Origin: Planctomycetota bacterium
GTDB lineage: Bacteria > Planctomycetota > Planctomycetia > Planctomycetales > Planctomycetaceae
Direction of reading: 5' to 3'
NCBI GenBank assembly: GCA_023429275.1
Contig: JAEYWB010000042.1
Span: 1 to 18,170, forward strand
DNA length: 18,170 nucleotides
Part shown: positions 1 to 8,800 of the stretch, piece after piece
How the letters are laid out: each line of letters opens with the position of its first letter
Numbering within the stretch: position 1 is the first letter of the stretch
Translations under genes and position numbers: made by a program
Notes under the pieces: model-generated
What the model was told of the DNA's origin: nothing
Databases searched by the model: none
The model's input: the letters and a program-made list of their open reading frames with translations, nothing else

Positions 1-2
1 GC

Positions 3-134
3 TCGCACGTCGGAGGAGCGCAATTCGTCCTGGCAGACGGCCACGTCAAATTCGTGAGCGAGAACATCGACACGGAAGTCTATGCGGCGGTCGGGACGCT
101 CCGAGGGAATGAGCGGGTCTCAAATATCGACTAG
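3..134 (+). CDS. DUF1559 family protein, C-terminal fragment
   Basis: The gene begins before the window; the last 43 codons are read in the third frame and end in TAG at 132-134. The visible peptide starts [18 protein letters not shown] and contains H-X9-DG (His, nine residues, Asp-Gly), the C-terminal signature of the DUF1559 / H-X9-DG-CTERM proteins that are greatly expanded in Planctomycetota. Family members usually have an N-terminal type II pseudopilin-like methylation and membrane segment and are predicted to be surface exposed; that part is outside the window. The cellular role of the family is not established. The tail after the motif ([18 protein letters not shown]) also fits the family, where this final stretch describes the end of a beta-rich domain. 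The call is firm because of the exact motif spacing; nothing can be said on length or start. Confidence 0.88.
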   Translation, partial: SHVGGAQFVLADGHVKFVSENIDTEVYAAVGTLRGNERVSNID

Positions 135-200
135 CTCTTCACGGGATCCCTGATCGGATGGCGGCGCCAAGCGGCTCAGGGGCTGTTTCAACACTCTTCT

Positions 201-260
201 TGCCACAGAGAGCACAGAGGACACAGAGGGAACTCTGTGCTCTCTGTGACCTCTGTGGCA
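201..260. repeat. Imperfect inverted repeat of CACAGAG units (intergenic hairpin)
   Basis: The arms are 201-228 and 233-260 around a four-base centre. The outermost ten bases pair perfectly (TGCCACAGAG with CTCTGTGGCA). Inside, each arm is itself a short tandem array of CACAGAG-type units with a period of 8-9 bases, offset between the arms, so inner pairing has small bulges. It lies between the DUF1559 stop and the convergent phosphatase gene, so it could act as a bidirectional transcription end or be a mobile-like intergenic repeat. From memory, similar CACAGAG arrays recur in Planctomycetota and other environmental genomes and cause spurious protein predictions; I cannot verify that here. 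Confidence 0.85.
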
Positions 261-330
261 TATCCCCGTTACGACCGAACACCCGGCATGCCAGGTGCCT
301 TGAGCCCCCGTGCCTTGAGCTGGGCATATC
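257..330. repeat. Segment with two pairs of short direct repeats
   Basis: GGCATATC occurs at 257-264 and again at 323-330, and GTGCCTTGAGC occurs at 295-305 and 310-320. The palindrome GGCATGCC lies just upstream of the second pair. The first GGCATATC overlaps the end of the CACAGAG hairpin. The spacing could reflect an 8-base duplication around a 58-base insert, or simply a composite intergenic repeat. No protein-coding signal was seen. Confidence 0.5.
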
Positions 331-367
331 GGAGCAGGCCCTCTCTGCGAGACGCTCCGGGAGCTCA

Positions 368-1636
368 TCAGCCAATCTCGACGACGATCGCCGTCGCGTT
401 GTCGCGGCCCGATTCCGCGACCGCCTCGCGGACGATCCGGACCGCGGCTCCCTGCCCGGGATGGGCCGAGTCGACGACGCGCGTCTGAAGAAGGTCGGCG
501 ACCGCGTGATCCCACAGGCCGTCCGTTACGCCGTCGCTGCAGAGCAGGAGACGGTCCCCCGACTGGCAGCGGATCTCCCCGATCTGCGGCTGGACGAACT
601 GGTTTCCCGAGCCGAGCGACTGGGACAGGACGTTCTTCCGCGGGTGGTTTCGAGCCTCGCGCTCGTTGATCTTCCCGGATCGCCGCAGCCAGCCGACGTG
701 GGTGTGGTCCTCCGTCACCTGCTGCATCGCCCCCCCCTTCGGAAGGTGATAGATCCGGCTGTCGCCGATGTGGCCGAAATAGCAGACGTCCTGGATCACC
801 CAGACGAGGCTGAGGGTCGCCCCCATGTTCTTCCCCTCGTCGTAGCTTTCGCCGAGGAGCGTGAGTTGCCGGTGGATCCCGAGGAACAGGTCTTCGAGCA
901 GGGCCCGGATCTCGGCCGGGTTGTGGAAATCGGAGACGCGGTACCGACGAGGCAGGAGCCGCGTGATGTTCTCGACGGCGAACTTGCTCGCGAACTCGCC
1001 CGAGAGCTCTCCCCCCATGCCGTCGCTGACCGCGAAGACGTAGTCGAAGTCGCCGATGTGGACCTCCCCTTCCCGGGGAAGGTACGTGAACTCCTCCGTG
1101 TTGAAGGCGATGCAGAGGAGCTGGTCCTCGTTGTTCGGGCGGAACCGTCCGCGGTCGGTCGTTCCCGACCAGCGGAGCTTCATCGATGACGATTCCGACT
1201 CGGAGCCCGATCCGACCATCGCCCGCGCCTCGAGTCCGCCGGTCCCCGCTTCTGCATCCGGCTCGAGGATCGTCGCGAACTCGAAGTCGATGATGCAGAA
1301 CCGGCCGTCCGAGGCCCGGTAAGTAATATTCCGGAGGAAGGCGTCCTCGTGGCGGACGCCGTAATCGTGCTCGAGCTCGTTGTAGAGCGACTTCATCTTC
1401 TCTTCGCCCATCTGCTCGACGCGGGCGCCGCAGTTGGTCGTGATGAGCTCGAGCGTCTCCCGGTCATAGCCGATGACGCGGGGAACGAACTCGCAGCCGC
1501 GGCGCTCGAGGTACTGGAGGACCCGGATCTCGTTGTCGAACCGCTCCAGGGCATTGGCCGCGCGGAAGAACTTGTGAACGCGGCCGTCATAGCCGATACG
1601 GACAAGGGCGCGGGCGGTGTTCTTGGCTTCGTGCAC
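368..1636 (-). CDS. Minimal kinase-like domain fused to PP2C-type Ser/Thr phosphatase
   Basis: This 422-residue protein starts with GTG; no ATG lies between it and an upstream in-frame stop. Residues 1 to about 130 look like a trimmed protein-kinase fold: a candidate lysine (K22), helix-C glutamate (E36), catalytic loop HEDAFLRN (H96, D98, N103, the HxDxxxxN spacing) and a DFE triplet (117-119) in place of DFG. There is no clear glycine-rich loop and almost no C-lobe after DFE. After an acidic, serine-rich linker (about 125-152), residues 155-422 form a PP2C/PPM phosphatase with NNED (168-171), DGMGG (205-209), GDSR (291-294), SDG (367-369) and RDN (411-413), so the metal-binding aspartates are all present. 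PP2C enzymes remove phosphate from Ser/Thr and usually oppose Hanks-type kinases. The gene is divergent from the ceramidase-like gene. The phosphatase call is sure; kinase activity is only inferred. Confidence 0.9.
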   Translation of the reverse strand: MHEAKNTARALVRIGYDGRVHKFFRAANALERFDNEIRVLQYLERRGCEFVPRVIGYDRETLELITTNCGARVEQMGEEKMKSLYNELEHDYGVRHEDAFLRNITYRASDGRFCIIDFEFATILEPDAEAGTGGLEARAMVGSGSESESSSMKLRWSGTTDRGRFRPNNEDQLLCIAFNTEEFTYLPREGEVHIGDFDYVFAVSDGMGGELSGEFASKFAVENITRLLPRRYRVSDFHNPAEIRALLEDLFLGIHRQLTLLGESYDEGKNMGATLSLVWVIQDVCYFGHIGDSRIYHLPKGGAMQQVTEDHTHVGWLRRSGKINEREARNHPRKNVLSQSLGSGNQFVQPQIGEIRCQSGDRLLLCSDGVTDGLWDHAVADLLQTRVVDSAHPGQGAAVRIVREAVAESGRDNATAIVVEIG

Positions 1637-1854
1637 GGGACTCGGCTTTCGGTGTCGCGGATTCGTCCTGGCCCTGGCGGGGTGTGGCGGGAGGAATTGT
1701 CACGGATTCCCGCGGACGGGCCAGCGTCCGCTCCCGGTTTTCCCGGTTCCGCCGCACCGGTTCGCAGATTCGGTTCCCACGGCTCTCCGGCTTGTGCCGT
1801 CACTGTGCGCCGCGGCCTGCGTCTGTTAATCCTCACGATGCGCCGCGGAGAACT

Positions 1855-1860
1855 GGAGAG
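1855..1860 (+). promoter_or_regulatory. Ribosome binding site that sets the ceramidase-like start
   Basis: GGAGAG lies four bases before the ATG at 1865. The in-frame ATG at 1838 has no purine-rich site ahead of it and would add nine residues before the Tat signal. The site therefore favours 1865. The 228-base region 1637-1864 between the two divergent genes must hold both promoters, but I see no convincing -35/-10 pair. Confidence 0.55.
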
Positions 1861-1864
1861 ACTC

Positions 1865-3250
1865 ATGCTGGATAGAAGATCGTTTCTGCAGGCAGGACTG
1901 GTCACCCTCGGTTCGCTGGGGGCAAATCCCGGCGACCTGTTCGCGGCCGGTGAGGCCGACGCGGCCGGGCTGCGGATCGCCACCTTCCGGGTCGATGTGA
2001 CCCCGCCGACCGGGCATTCCCTTTGCGGCGGATGGATCAAGCCGGTCGAGACGGTCGACGACCCCCTCGAAGCCCTCGGCCTCGTGATCCTCGGCGCGGG
2101 GAAGCCGATCGTGCTCTGCGCCGTCGACTGGACGGGCCTGCTGAACTCGGCCCACCGGGCGTGGCGGACCGCTCTCGCCGAGGGGGTCGGAACGACTCCG
2201 GACCGGGTTGCGGTCCAGTGCGTCCATCAGCACAACGCTCCGTTCGCCTGCCTCGACTCGCAGAAGATCGTCGCGCAGTACAAGGAGCTCCCGGCGATCG
2301 TCGACGTCCCGTTCTTCGAGACCTGCCTCGCGAAGCTCCGGACGGCCGCGAAGGAGGCTCTCGCGAGCGCGAAGCCGCTCTCGGCGATCGCGACCGGCGA
2401 GGGGACCGTTTCGCAGGTCGCGGGGAACCGGCGGTGGCTCGGCCCGGATGGCAAGGTCTCGAAGATGCGAGGGAGCGCGTGTACCGACGAAGCGTTGCGG
2501 GCGCTTCCGGAAGGACTGATCGATCCCCAGCTCAAGACCGTCGCCCTTTACAGCGGCGACCAGCGCGTTGCGGCGCTGCACTACTACGCCTGCCACCCGA
2601 TGAGCTACTACGGCGACGGGCGTGTCAGCGCCGACTTCTGCGGACTGGCCCGCAGGCAGCGGCAGGAGTCGGACCCGGGCTGCCTGCACCTCTACTTCAC
2701 CGGCTGCTCGGGAAACATCGCCGCCGGCAAGTACAACGACGGCTCGAAGGGGATGCGGCCGATCCTCGTCCAGCGGATGCTCGACGGCATCCTCGCCTCG
2801 GAGAAGGGGCTTGTCCCCCGCCCGATCCGCAGCGTCGGCTGGAAAACCGCGGAATTCCTCCCCGCCCCCGATCCGCGGTGGAACGCCGATCAGCTTCGGG
2901 CGCAGATCGCCGATCCGAAGCAGGCGGTGGTCGCGCGCAACCGGCCTTCCTACACGCTGGCGTGGCTGGAGCGCTGCGCGGCGGCCAAGGATCCGATCCT
3001 CCTCAGCTCGCTCCAGATCGACGACGTCTCGCTGCTGCACCTCCCCGCGGAATGCTTCATCGAGTACCAGCTCGCGGCGCAGAAGCTCTCCCCTTCGAAG
3101 TTCGTCGCCTGTGCCGCCTACGGCGACGGGGGCCCGTGGTACATCCCGACAGAAGCCGCGTTTCCCCAGGGGGGATACGAAGTCTCGGTCTCGTGGTCCT
3201 CGTCGGCGGTCGAAAGGTCTCTGATGAAGGGGATTGCGGCCCTGTCGTAG
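1865..3250 (+). CDS. Tat-exported neutral/alkaline ceramidase-like hydrolase
   Basis: The 461-residue protein opens with LDRRSFLQAG, a twin-arginine motif followed by a weak hydrophobic stretch, so it is probably exported folded through Tat. The mature part starts with FRVDVTPPTGHSLCGG (41-56), the usual opening of the neutral/alkaline non-lysosomal ceramidase N-terminal domain. Further family-like landmarks are VHQHNAP (120-126, candidate zinc histidines), HYYACHPMSYYGDGRVSADF (239-258, candidate zinc histidine 244), FTGCSGNIAAGKY (278-290, where the nucleophilic serine of ceramidases lies), AECFIE (395-400) and YGDGGPWYIPTE (419-430). True ceramidases cleave the amide bond of ceramide; related planctomycete proteins are numerous and their substrates unknown, so a lipid or other amide substrate is inference. 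It lacks the C-terminal immunoglobulin-like domain of the Pseudomonas enzyme, as many short homologues do. The acyltransferase gene follows 139 bases later on the same strand. Confidence 0.8.
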   Translation: MLDRRSFLQAGLVTLGSLGANPGDLFAAGEADAAGLRIATFRVDVTPPTGHSLCGGWIKPVETVDDPLEALGLVILGAGKPIVLCAVDWTGLLNSAHRAWRTALAEGVGTTPDRVAVQCVHQHNAPFACLDSQKIVAQYKELPAIVDVPFFETCLAKLRTAAKEALASAKPLSAIATGEGTVSQVAGNRRWLGPDGKVSKMRGSACTDEALRALPEGLIDPQLKTVALYSGDQRVAALHYYACHPMSYYGDGRVSADFCGLARRQRQESDPGCLHLYFTGCSGNIAAGKYNDGSKGMRPILVQRMLDGILASEKGLVPRPIRSVGWKTAEFLPAPDPRWNADQLRAQIADPKQAVVARNRPSYTLAWLERCAAAKDPILLSSLQIDDVSLLHLPAECFIEYQLAAQKLSPSKFVACAAYGDGGPWYIPTEAAFPQGGYEVSVSWSSSAVERSLMKGIAALS

Positions 3251-3282
3251 TGCTGGGCCGTGGCCAGCCCCCCGTGGGGCCG

Positions 3283-3343
3283 TAACAGTCAATCGCTGTT
3301 AAGGTTATGGCAACCCCCTCACCGGTCGTGCCTCCGATGGAGG
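3283..3343 (+). promoter_or_regulatory. Weak inverted repeats ahead of the acyltransferase gene
   Basis: Two small stem-loops lie in the 139-base gap: TAACAG/CTGTTA at 3283-3288 and 3296-3301 with a 7-base loop, and CCTCC/GGAGG at 3331-3335 and 3339-3343 with a 3-base loop. An alternative stem pairs CCCCTC at 3315-3320 with GAGGGG at 3340-3345. They could be an operator or leader structure for the downstream gene, or remnants of an end signal for the upstream gene. Neither has a following T-run, so a classical terminator is unlikely. Confidence 0.25.
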
Positions 3344-3389
3344 GGATCGACGCCCGCCCGTTCTGACTGAAGAGTTCAGGTAGCACTTC

Positions 3390-5435
3390 GTGGCAGACTT
3401 TCGATATCGGCCGGAGGTCGATGGCCTTCGGGCGATCTCGGTTCTGGCGGTCATCGCCTTTCATGCCGGGTTCGGCTGCCCGGGCGGTTATGTCGGCGTG
3501 GATGTGTTCTTCGTGATCTCGGGCTACCTGATCACCAGTCTCATCCTGAGAGATCTCCAGGCCGGGACCTTTTCGCTTTCGAACTTCTGGGCGAGGCGCA
3601 TTCGGCGGATCGTCCCGGCCGCGTCCTTCATGGTGCTCAGCGTGCTCGCGGCGGGGTACGTTCTGCTGCTGCCGGTCGATCTCGAATCGCTCGGAGCCTC
3701 TGCCCTGGCGCAGGCTTCATTTCTCGCGAACATCTATTTCTGGCGGGATGCCGGGTACTTTACCCGTACCGCGGAAACGGAGCCGCTGCTGCACACGTGG
3801 TCGCTCGCGGTCGAGGAGCAGTTCTATCTCGGCTTTCCCCTGCTGATGTCCCTGCTTCGCCGGGCAAGCCGCCGAGCGATCATGGCGACTCTCGCTGCGA
3901 TCGCGATCGCCTCGTTTGCCGCGAGCGTCTACGGGACCTTTCGTCATCCTTCGGCGACTTTTTACCTGCTGCCGACTCGAGCCTGGGAGCTGCTCGTCGG
4001 AAGCCTTTTTGCCCTCTACCAGCCCCCCGTGGCAGCCACTTCCCAGTCCTCGCGGCCGCCGCGATCCGCCGAGCTGGCCGCGTGGGTTGGCATGGCCCTG
4101 ATCGTCGGCTCGATTCTCCTCTTTGACAGTCGCACGCCTTTCCCTGGTGCCGCGGCGATGGCGCCCGTACTCGGCGCGGGACTGTTCATCCATGCGAATG
4201 CCAATCAGCTCACCTCGATCGGCCGCGTTCTCTCGCTCCGTCCGCTCGTGTTCATCGGTCTGGTGTCGTATTCCCTGTACCTCTGGCACTGGCCGGTCAT
4301 CGCTCTCGTGCGCTATGTCCATGACGAAGCGGAACCGGGCGGGCTTGTCATGGCTTCGACGCTTCTTGCCGCGGCCTGCCTGGCGATCCTCGCGTGGCTT
4401 CTTGTTGAAGAACCGATCCGCCGCAAGCGCCTCTTCGCCCGGATGCCCCGCCTGATCGCCGCCACGGCCGCCAGTCTGGCCCTGGTCGCGGTGATCGCGG
4501 GCGCCATGGTCCATTCCGGGGGGCTTCCAGGACGACTCCCCACAGAGTGGAAGATCACCAACTCGATGCCTCGCGGCGAGATCGAGGACTATCGCAATGG
4601 ACGTCCGCGACTCATCGGCGATGAGGCCGATTCGAGCCGACCCGCGTTCATTGTCTGGGGGGACAGTCACGCGGGAATGATGCTGCCCGCCTTTGACGAC
4701 GCGGCCCGGCAATTCCAGGTCTCCGGCTTCAACGCCGCCAAGGGGGGCCGCCCCCCGATTCCCGGGGTCTCCATCTCGTGGGACAAGGACCTTCCGGAGT
4801 GGAACGATCTCGTACTGGACTTCATCAAGTCGAGGCGAGTCCCGCATGTGTTCCTGGTCGCCCGATGGTCGCAGTTCATCGAAGGAGCCTCCCCCTACCA
4901 GGCGTCCATCGGAGAGAACCCATCCCGGCCTCTGATCTCATGCGACGGGACGGCGGCCCGACCGGATTTCGACTCGGCTGCCGTCTGCTTTCGATCCGGA
5001 CTCGAGAGACTGATTCGAGAGCTCCGTCCGACGGGCTGCACGATCTGGATCGTCCGGCAGGTTCCGGATCAGCCCTGCGACGTCCTTCTCCATCGCTTTC
5101 TCCAGCGGAGCTGCATTGGAGCCGGCGATAAGGCTGGAACTTCCCTCGAGGCCTACCAGCAGCGACAGCGCCGTGTGGATGAGATCTTCGAGTCTCTCGC
5201 GAGTGAGAAGGTCCGCGTGATCAGCGTGCACGAGAAGCTGTTCGACGGCGGAGGAAAGGGAATTACGGCGGACAACGGAGTCCCTCTCTTTTCAGACAGC
5301 CATCATCTCTCCGTCGATGGCGTCGAGAAGATTGTGCGTCCGGTCATCGTGCGGATCATGGCGACAGTTGCCGAATCGGCTGACAGCGGGACGGCTGGCG
5401 ACACGGAGAGCGGCTTCAAGAGACCTGAGGAGTGA
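3390..5435 (+). CDS. Membrane O-acyltransferase (acyltransferase 3) fused to SGNH domain
   Basis: This 681-residue protein of the OafA/YrhL type starts with GTG at 3390. Residues 1 to about 380 carry some ten membrane segments and the acyltransferase-3 signatures: the R-X10-H pair (R14...H25) in the first segment, GGYVGVDVFFVISGYLIT (32-49), FWARRIRRIVPA (66-77) and HTWSLAVEEQFYL (135-147). Residues 415-660 form an extracytoplasmic SGNH hydrolase-like domain with GDSH (424-427, nucleophile S426) and a terminal Asp-His pair in SDSHHLS (635-641). In studied members the membrane part moves an acyl group across the membrane and the SGNH domain transfers it to a sugar, for example in O-antigen, peptidoglycan or exopolysaccharide acetylation. 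The gene ends three bases from the convergent DUF1294 gene. The glycan target is not shown; the nearby glucan synthase is a candidate by position only. Confidence 0.92.
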   Translation: MADFRYRPEVDGLRAISVLAVIAFHAGFGCPGGYVGVDVFFVISGYLITSLILRDLQAGTFSLSNFWARRIRRIVPAASFMVLSVLAAGYVLLLPVDLESLGASALAQASFLANIYFWRDAGYFTRTAETEPLLHTWSLAVEEQFYLGFPLLMSLLRRASRRAIMATLAAIAIASFAASVYGTFRHPSATFYLLPTRAWELLVGSLFALYQPPVAATSQSSRPPRSAELAAWVGMALIVGSILLFDSRTPFPGAAAMAPVLGAGLFIHANANQLTSIGRVLSLRPLVFIGLVSYSLYLWHWPVIALVRYVHDEAEPGGLVMASTLLAAACLAILAWLLVEEPIRRKRLFARMPRLIAATAASLALVAVIAGAMVHSGGLPGRLPTEWKITNSMPRGEIEDYRNGRPRLIGDEADSSRPAFIVWGDSHAGMMLPAFDDAARQFQVSGFNAAKGGRPPIPGVSISWDKDLPEWNDLVLDFIKSRRVPHVFLVARWSQFIEGASPYQASIGENPSRPLISCDGTAARPDFDSAAVCFRSGLERLIRELRPTGCTIWIVRQVPDQPCDVLLHRFLQRSCIGAGDKAGTSLEAYQQRQRRVDEIFESLASEKVRVISVHEKLFDGGGKGITADNGVPLFSDSHHLSVDGVEKIVRPVIVRIMATVAESADSGTAGDTESGFKRPEE

Positions 5436-5438
5436 GCA

Positions 5439-5735
5439 TTACGGCCACTCGAATGCGACCGTCCCGACAATGACGACGTGAATCACGACGGTCGCCCAAA
5501 AGACAATCAGGAACGACGGCTTGCTGGTCTTGTGTCGGAACAGCCGCTGACCGAGGAACGCTCCCGGCCAACCACCCAGAAGCGCGAGCACGTGCAGCGT
5601 CTTCTCAGGAATGCGACGCCCGCCTCGGACCGCGCGGCGTTTATCGAAGTCGTAGAGCACGAAGCTGATCAGGCTCGCCGGGGCGACAAGCCACAGATAG
5701 GCGAGAGCGGCGTCGCGGAGGGTGATATGCCCCAA
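5439..5735 (-). CDS. DUF1294 family small membrane protein
   Basis: I place the start at a TTG (5735) preceded by AGGGAGA five bases upstream, giving 98 residues, the usual size of the family. A longer reading from an ATG at 5873 would add an arginine-rich, low-quality extension. The protein has a first membrane segment ([17 protein letters not shown]), then [20 protein letters not shown], the family core [19 protein letters not shown], and a last segment near the C-terminus. The D-x-D-K-R-R, R-I-P-E and R-H-K-T blocks are the diagnostic DUF1294 features. The function of the family is unknown; an inner-membrane location is inferred from the segments. It lies 150 bases downstream of the glucan synthase on the same strand, so it may be co-transcribed, and it ends three bases from the convergent acyltransferase gene. 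Confidence 0.85.
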   Translation of the reverse strand: MGHITLRDAALAYLWLVAPASLISFVLYDFDKRRAVRGGRRIPEKTLHVLALLGGWPGAFLGQRLFRHKTSKPSFLIVFWATVVIHVVIVGTVAFEWP

Positions 5736-5740
5736 TGGAT

Positions 5741-5747
5741 TCTCCCT
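5741..5747 (-). promoter_or_regulatory. Ribosome binding site for the DUF1294 gene
   Basis: On the minus strand AGGGAGA stands five bases before the TTG at 5735. It is the main reason for choosing a TTG start and a 98-residue protein over the upstream ATG. Confidence 0.6.
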
Positions 5748-5885
5748 GACAGCCGGCAAACCGTCCCCCCGCAATCTCGTGTGTCGTGAGGCGACAGAGT
5801 CCACTGGCCGGGAGCCCTCGGCAACATTCGGCTGTGCGCGTCTCGACGCCAGACCACCGCCACCTGTCGCCACGCGGACAATCGA

Positions 5886-8800
5886 TCAGCCCCCGAGCTC
5901 CACCTGGACCGTGTGTTCCTGGCCGTCGTCCACCAGGGGGACGACCATGTCAGGGAGGTCTCGTCCGTCGACGACGACCCGGTTCACGAGGTGGGTTCGT
6001 TCCCCCTTGATCGTGAAATGGATCTTGTAGCGGGCGCTCCGGTGCCGGTACTGAACCGAGTAGCCGGCCGTCCATTCCGCCGGGACGCAGGGGCGGAACG
6101 TCAGCCGGGTTCCCCCTTCGACCTGCAGGCCCAGGAAGGTCTCGACGATCAGGCGGTACATCCAGCCGGCGCTGCCGGTGTACCAGGTCCAGCCGCCGCG
6201 TCCCTGGTGGGGAGCGACCGAGTAGACGTCCGCCGCCACGACGTAGGGCTCGACCTTGTAGGTCTTCGCCTCCTCCTCGTTGTCGGAGTGGTTGACCGGG
6301 TTGATGAGGTCGAAACATTCCCAGGCGCGGCGGACATCCCCCATCTGGGCGAACGCCATCGTGGTCCAGATGGCGGCGTGCGTGTACTGCCCGCCGTTCT
6401 CGCGGACGCCGGGGAGGTAGCCCTTGATGTAACCCGGCTCCAGGATCCCCTTGTCGAACGGCGGGTCGAAGAGCTGGATGATCCGCAGATCGCGGCGGAC
6501 GAGGTTCCGGTCGACCGCCTCCATCGCCGATTTCATCCGCTGCGGATTCGCAAAGCCGGTCAATACCGCCCAGCTCTGCGGGAGGGAGTCGATCCGGCAC
6601 TCGGTGTTCTCCTGCGAGCCGAGCGGGCGGCCGTCGTCGAACCACGCCCGCTTGTACCACTCTCCATCCCAGGCCTGGTCCTCGATGTTTGTCCGGAGCT
6701 GTTCCGCGGCGGCGAGGCATTCGTCGGCGAACGGGGCGTCCTGCCGCGACCGGGCGAGGGTGGCCATGTCGTTCAGGATGAGGTGAAGGAAGAATCCGAG
6801 CCAGACGCTCTCTCCCTTCCCGTGCTCGCCGACGAGGTTCATCCCGTCGTTCCAGTCTCCGCACCCCATGAGCGGCAGGCCGTGGCGGCCGAACTTGAGG
6901 CCGTTCCGCACCGCCCGTTTGCAGTGCTCGTAGAGGGAGGCGGACTCCTCCGCCCGCTGCGGCAGGCCGTAGTAGCTCTCTTCCTCCGCCGCGACGGGGC
7001 GATCGGTGAGGAAGCCGACCGTCTCATCGAGGATGCCGGTGTCCCCCGTCACGCGGACGTAGCGGGCCGTTACCAGTGGCAGCCAGAGGTAGTCGTCGGA
7101 GAAATGCGTCCGGACGCCGCGCCCCGTCGGCGGGTGCCACCAGTGCTGGACGTCCCCCTCCTTGAACTGCCGGGCGGCGGACCGCAACAGGTGCTCGCGA
7201 GTCAGATACGGGACCGAGTAGAGGAGCGCCATCGAGTCCTGGAGCTGATCCCGGAACCCGTACGCTCCTCCCGACTGGTAGAAGCCGCTGCGCCCCCAGA
7301 ACCGGCAGGCGAGGGTCTGATAGAGGAGCCAGCCGTTCGCGAGGTCGTTGAGTCCCGCGTCGGGGGTCTCGACCCGGACCGCGGAAAGCGTTTCGTCCCA
7401 GAACCGCCAGACCTGCTCGAGTGTCCGCCGGACATCGCCGACGCGCTTGAATCGCTGCAGCAGGCTGATGGCAGCGGCGCGGTCGTCGCTGGCGCCGAGG
7501 ACGAACGAAATCTCGCGTTCCTCCCCGTCCCCCAGTTCGAAGGCGCTCTGCAGGGCGCAGCAGGGGTCGAGGCCGGCACCGGCCCGGCCCGAGAGCCGCG
7601 TGTTCCTCAGGGCGGCGGGGTCGGCGAGGCTTCCGTTGCGGCCGAGGAACTCGATCCGGTCGCAGGTGACGCCGCGGTTGATCTCGCTCGTCTGGAAGAA
7701 GCCGACCGAGTTGGCGAATTCGACGCTGAACGGGTTTCGCGCGAGGATCGCCCCCGTCTGCGAGTCGAGCTCCGTGACGATCTGCACCCCGGGGCGGGAA
7801 CGCCGCTCTCCGAGAACCCATTCGACGTACCCCGTCGCGCTGAGACTCCGCCGCCGGCCCGAGATGTTCCGGACGCGGAGGAGCATCAGCTTCACCGGGG
7901 CATCGAGCGCCACGAAGACTGTCAGCTCGGTCTGCAGCCCCGCTTCCTCATGCTCCCAGACGGTGTAGCCGAAGCCGTGGCGGGTGACGTAGGTCCGGCC
8001 ACCCCGCGCGGGGCTGGGGGTTGCGCTGAAGAACCGGCCCGTCTCCTCGTCCCGAACGTAGACCGCCTCGCCGGAGGGATCGGAGACCGGATCGTTGTGC
8101 CACGGCGTCAGGCGGTACTCGTGGGCGTTGCGGAACCAGGTGTAGCCGAGTCCCGACTCCGAGATGACCGTCCCGAGCTGATCGTTCGCGAGGACGTTGC
8201 ACCATGGGGCCGGGGTGTTCAGGCCCGGTCGCAGGAGCATGACGTACTCCTTACCGTCAAGCGTGAACCCGCCGTAGCCGTTGAAGAACGACAGCTCCCG
8301 GCGCGCCAGCGGCGTCTCGCGCTCGGGCTCGGACTTCCTGGACCGAACCGTCCGGAGCAGGTTCCGCGTCGGCTCGGACCGGCGGCGCTCCAGCTGATCG
8401 CGAAGCGTCCCGACGCTGTCGGAGAGGACGATGGCGGCCGAGTTCTCGAGGAGCTGCCGGTCTTCCTCCGGCATCTGGTCGGTCCGGCGGACGAAGATCC
8501 CCCCCGGCCGGTCGATGAGCCCGGCATTCGGCCCCGCCGTGATCAGGCCCATCAGATTGTCGTGCAGCTCGTGGCGGTAGCCCCCCTCGTCGTCGTTCCA
8601 GATCACGAGATCGACCGCGAGGCCCTTCATCCGCCAGAAGGCGTGGGCCTGGAGGAGACGCTTGATGAACCCGATCCGGCCCGGGTCGGTCGCCCGGACG
8701 AGGACGATCGGCAGGTCGCCGCTGATCCCGTGCGCCCAGAGATGGCTCTGGTTGCGCTGCGCCGGCCCGCGGCTCAGCTTGCTCGGACCAAGCAGGCTTC

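Noticed and set aside
158..1189. Plus-strand frame running from the CACAGAG repeat through the phosphatase region
   Set aside because: Its start encodes the repeat (PQRAQRTQRELCALCDLCG), and the rest is antisense to a PP2C domain with all its motifs. It is a typical spurious prediction.
1349..1864. N-terminal extension of the ceramidase-like frame by 172 codons
   Set aside because: The extension is antisense to the kinase-like domain and intergenic DNA; the Tat signal and ribosome site place the start at 1865.
1826..3292. 488-codon minus-strand frame opposite the ceramidase-like gene
   Set aside because: The plus-strand gene has a Tat signal and family motifs throughout; the minus-strand peptide is Arg/Asp-rich and motif-free, a mirror of codon bias.
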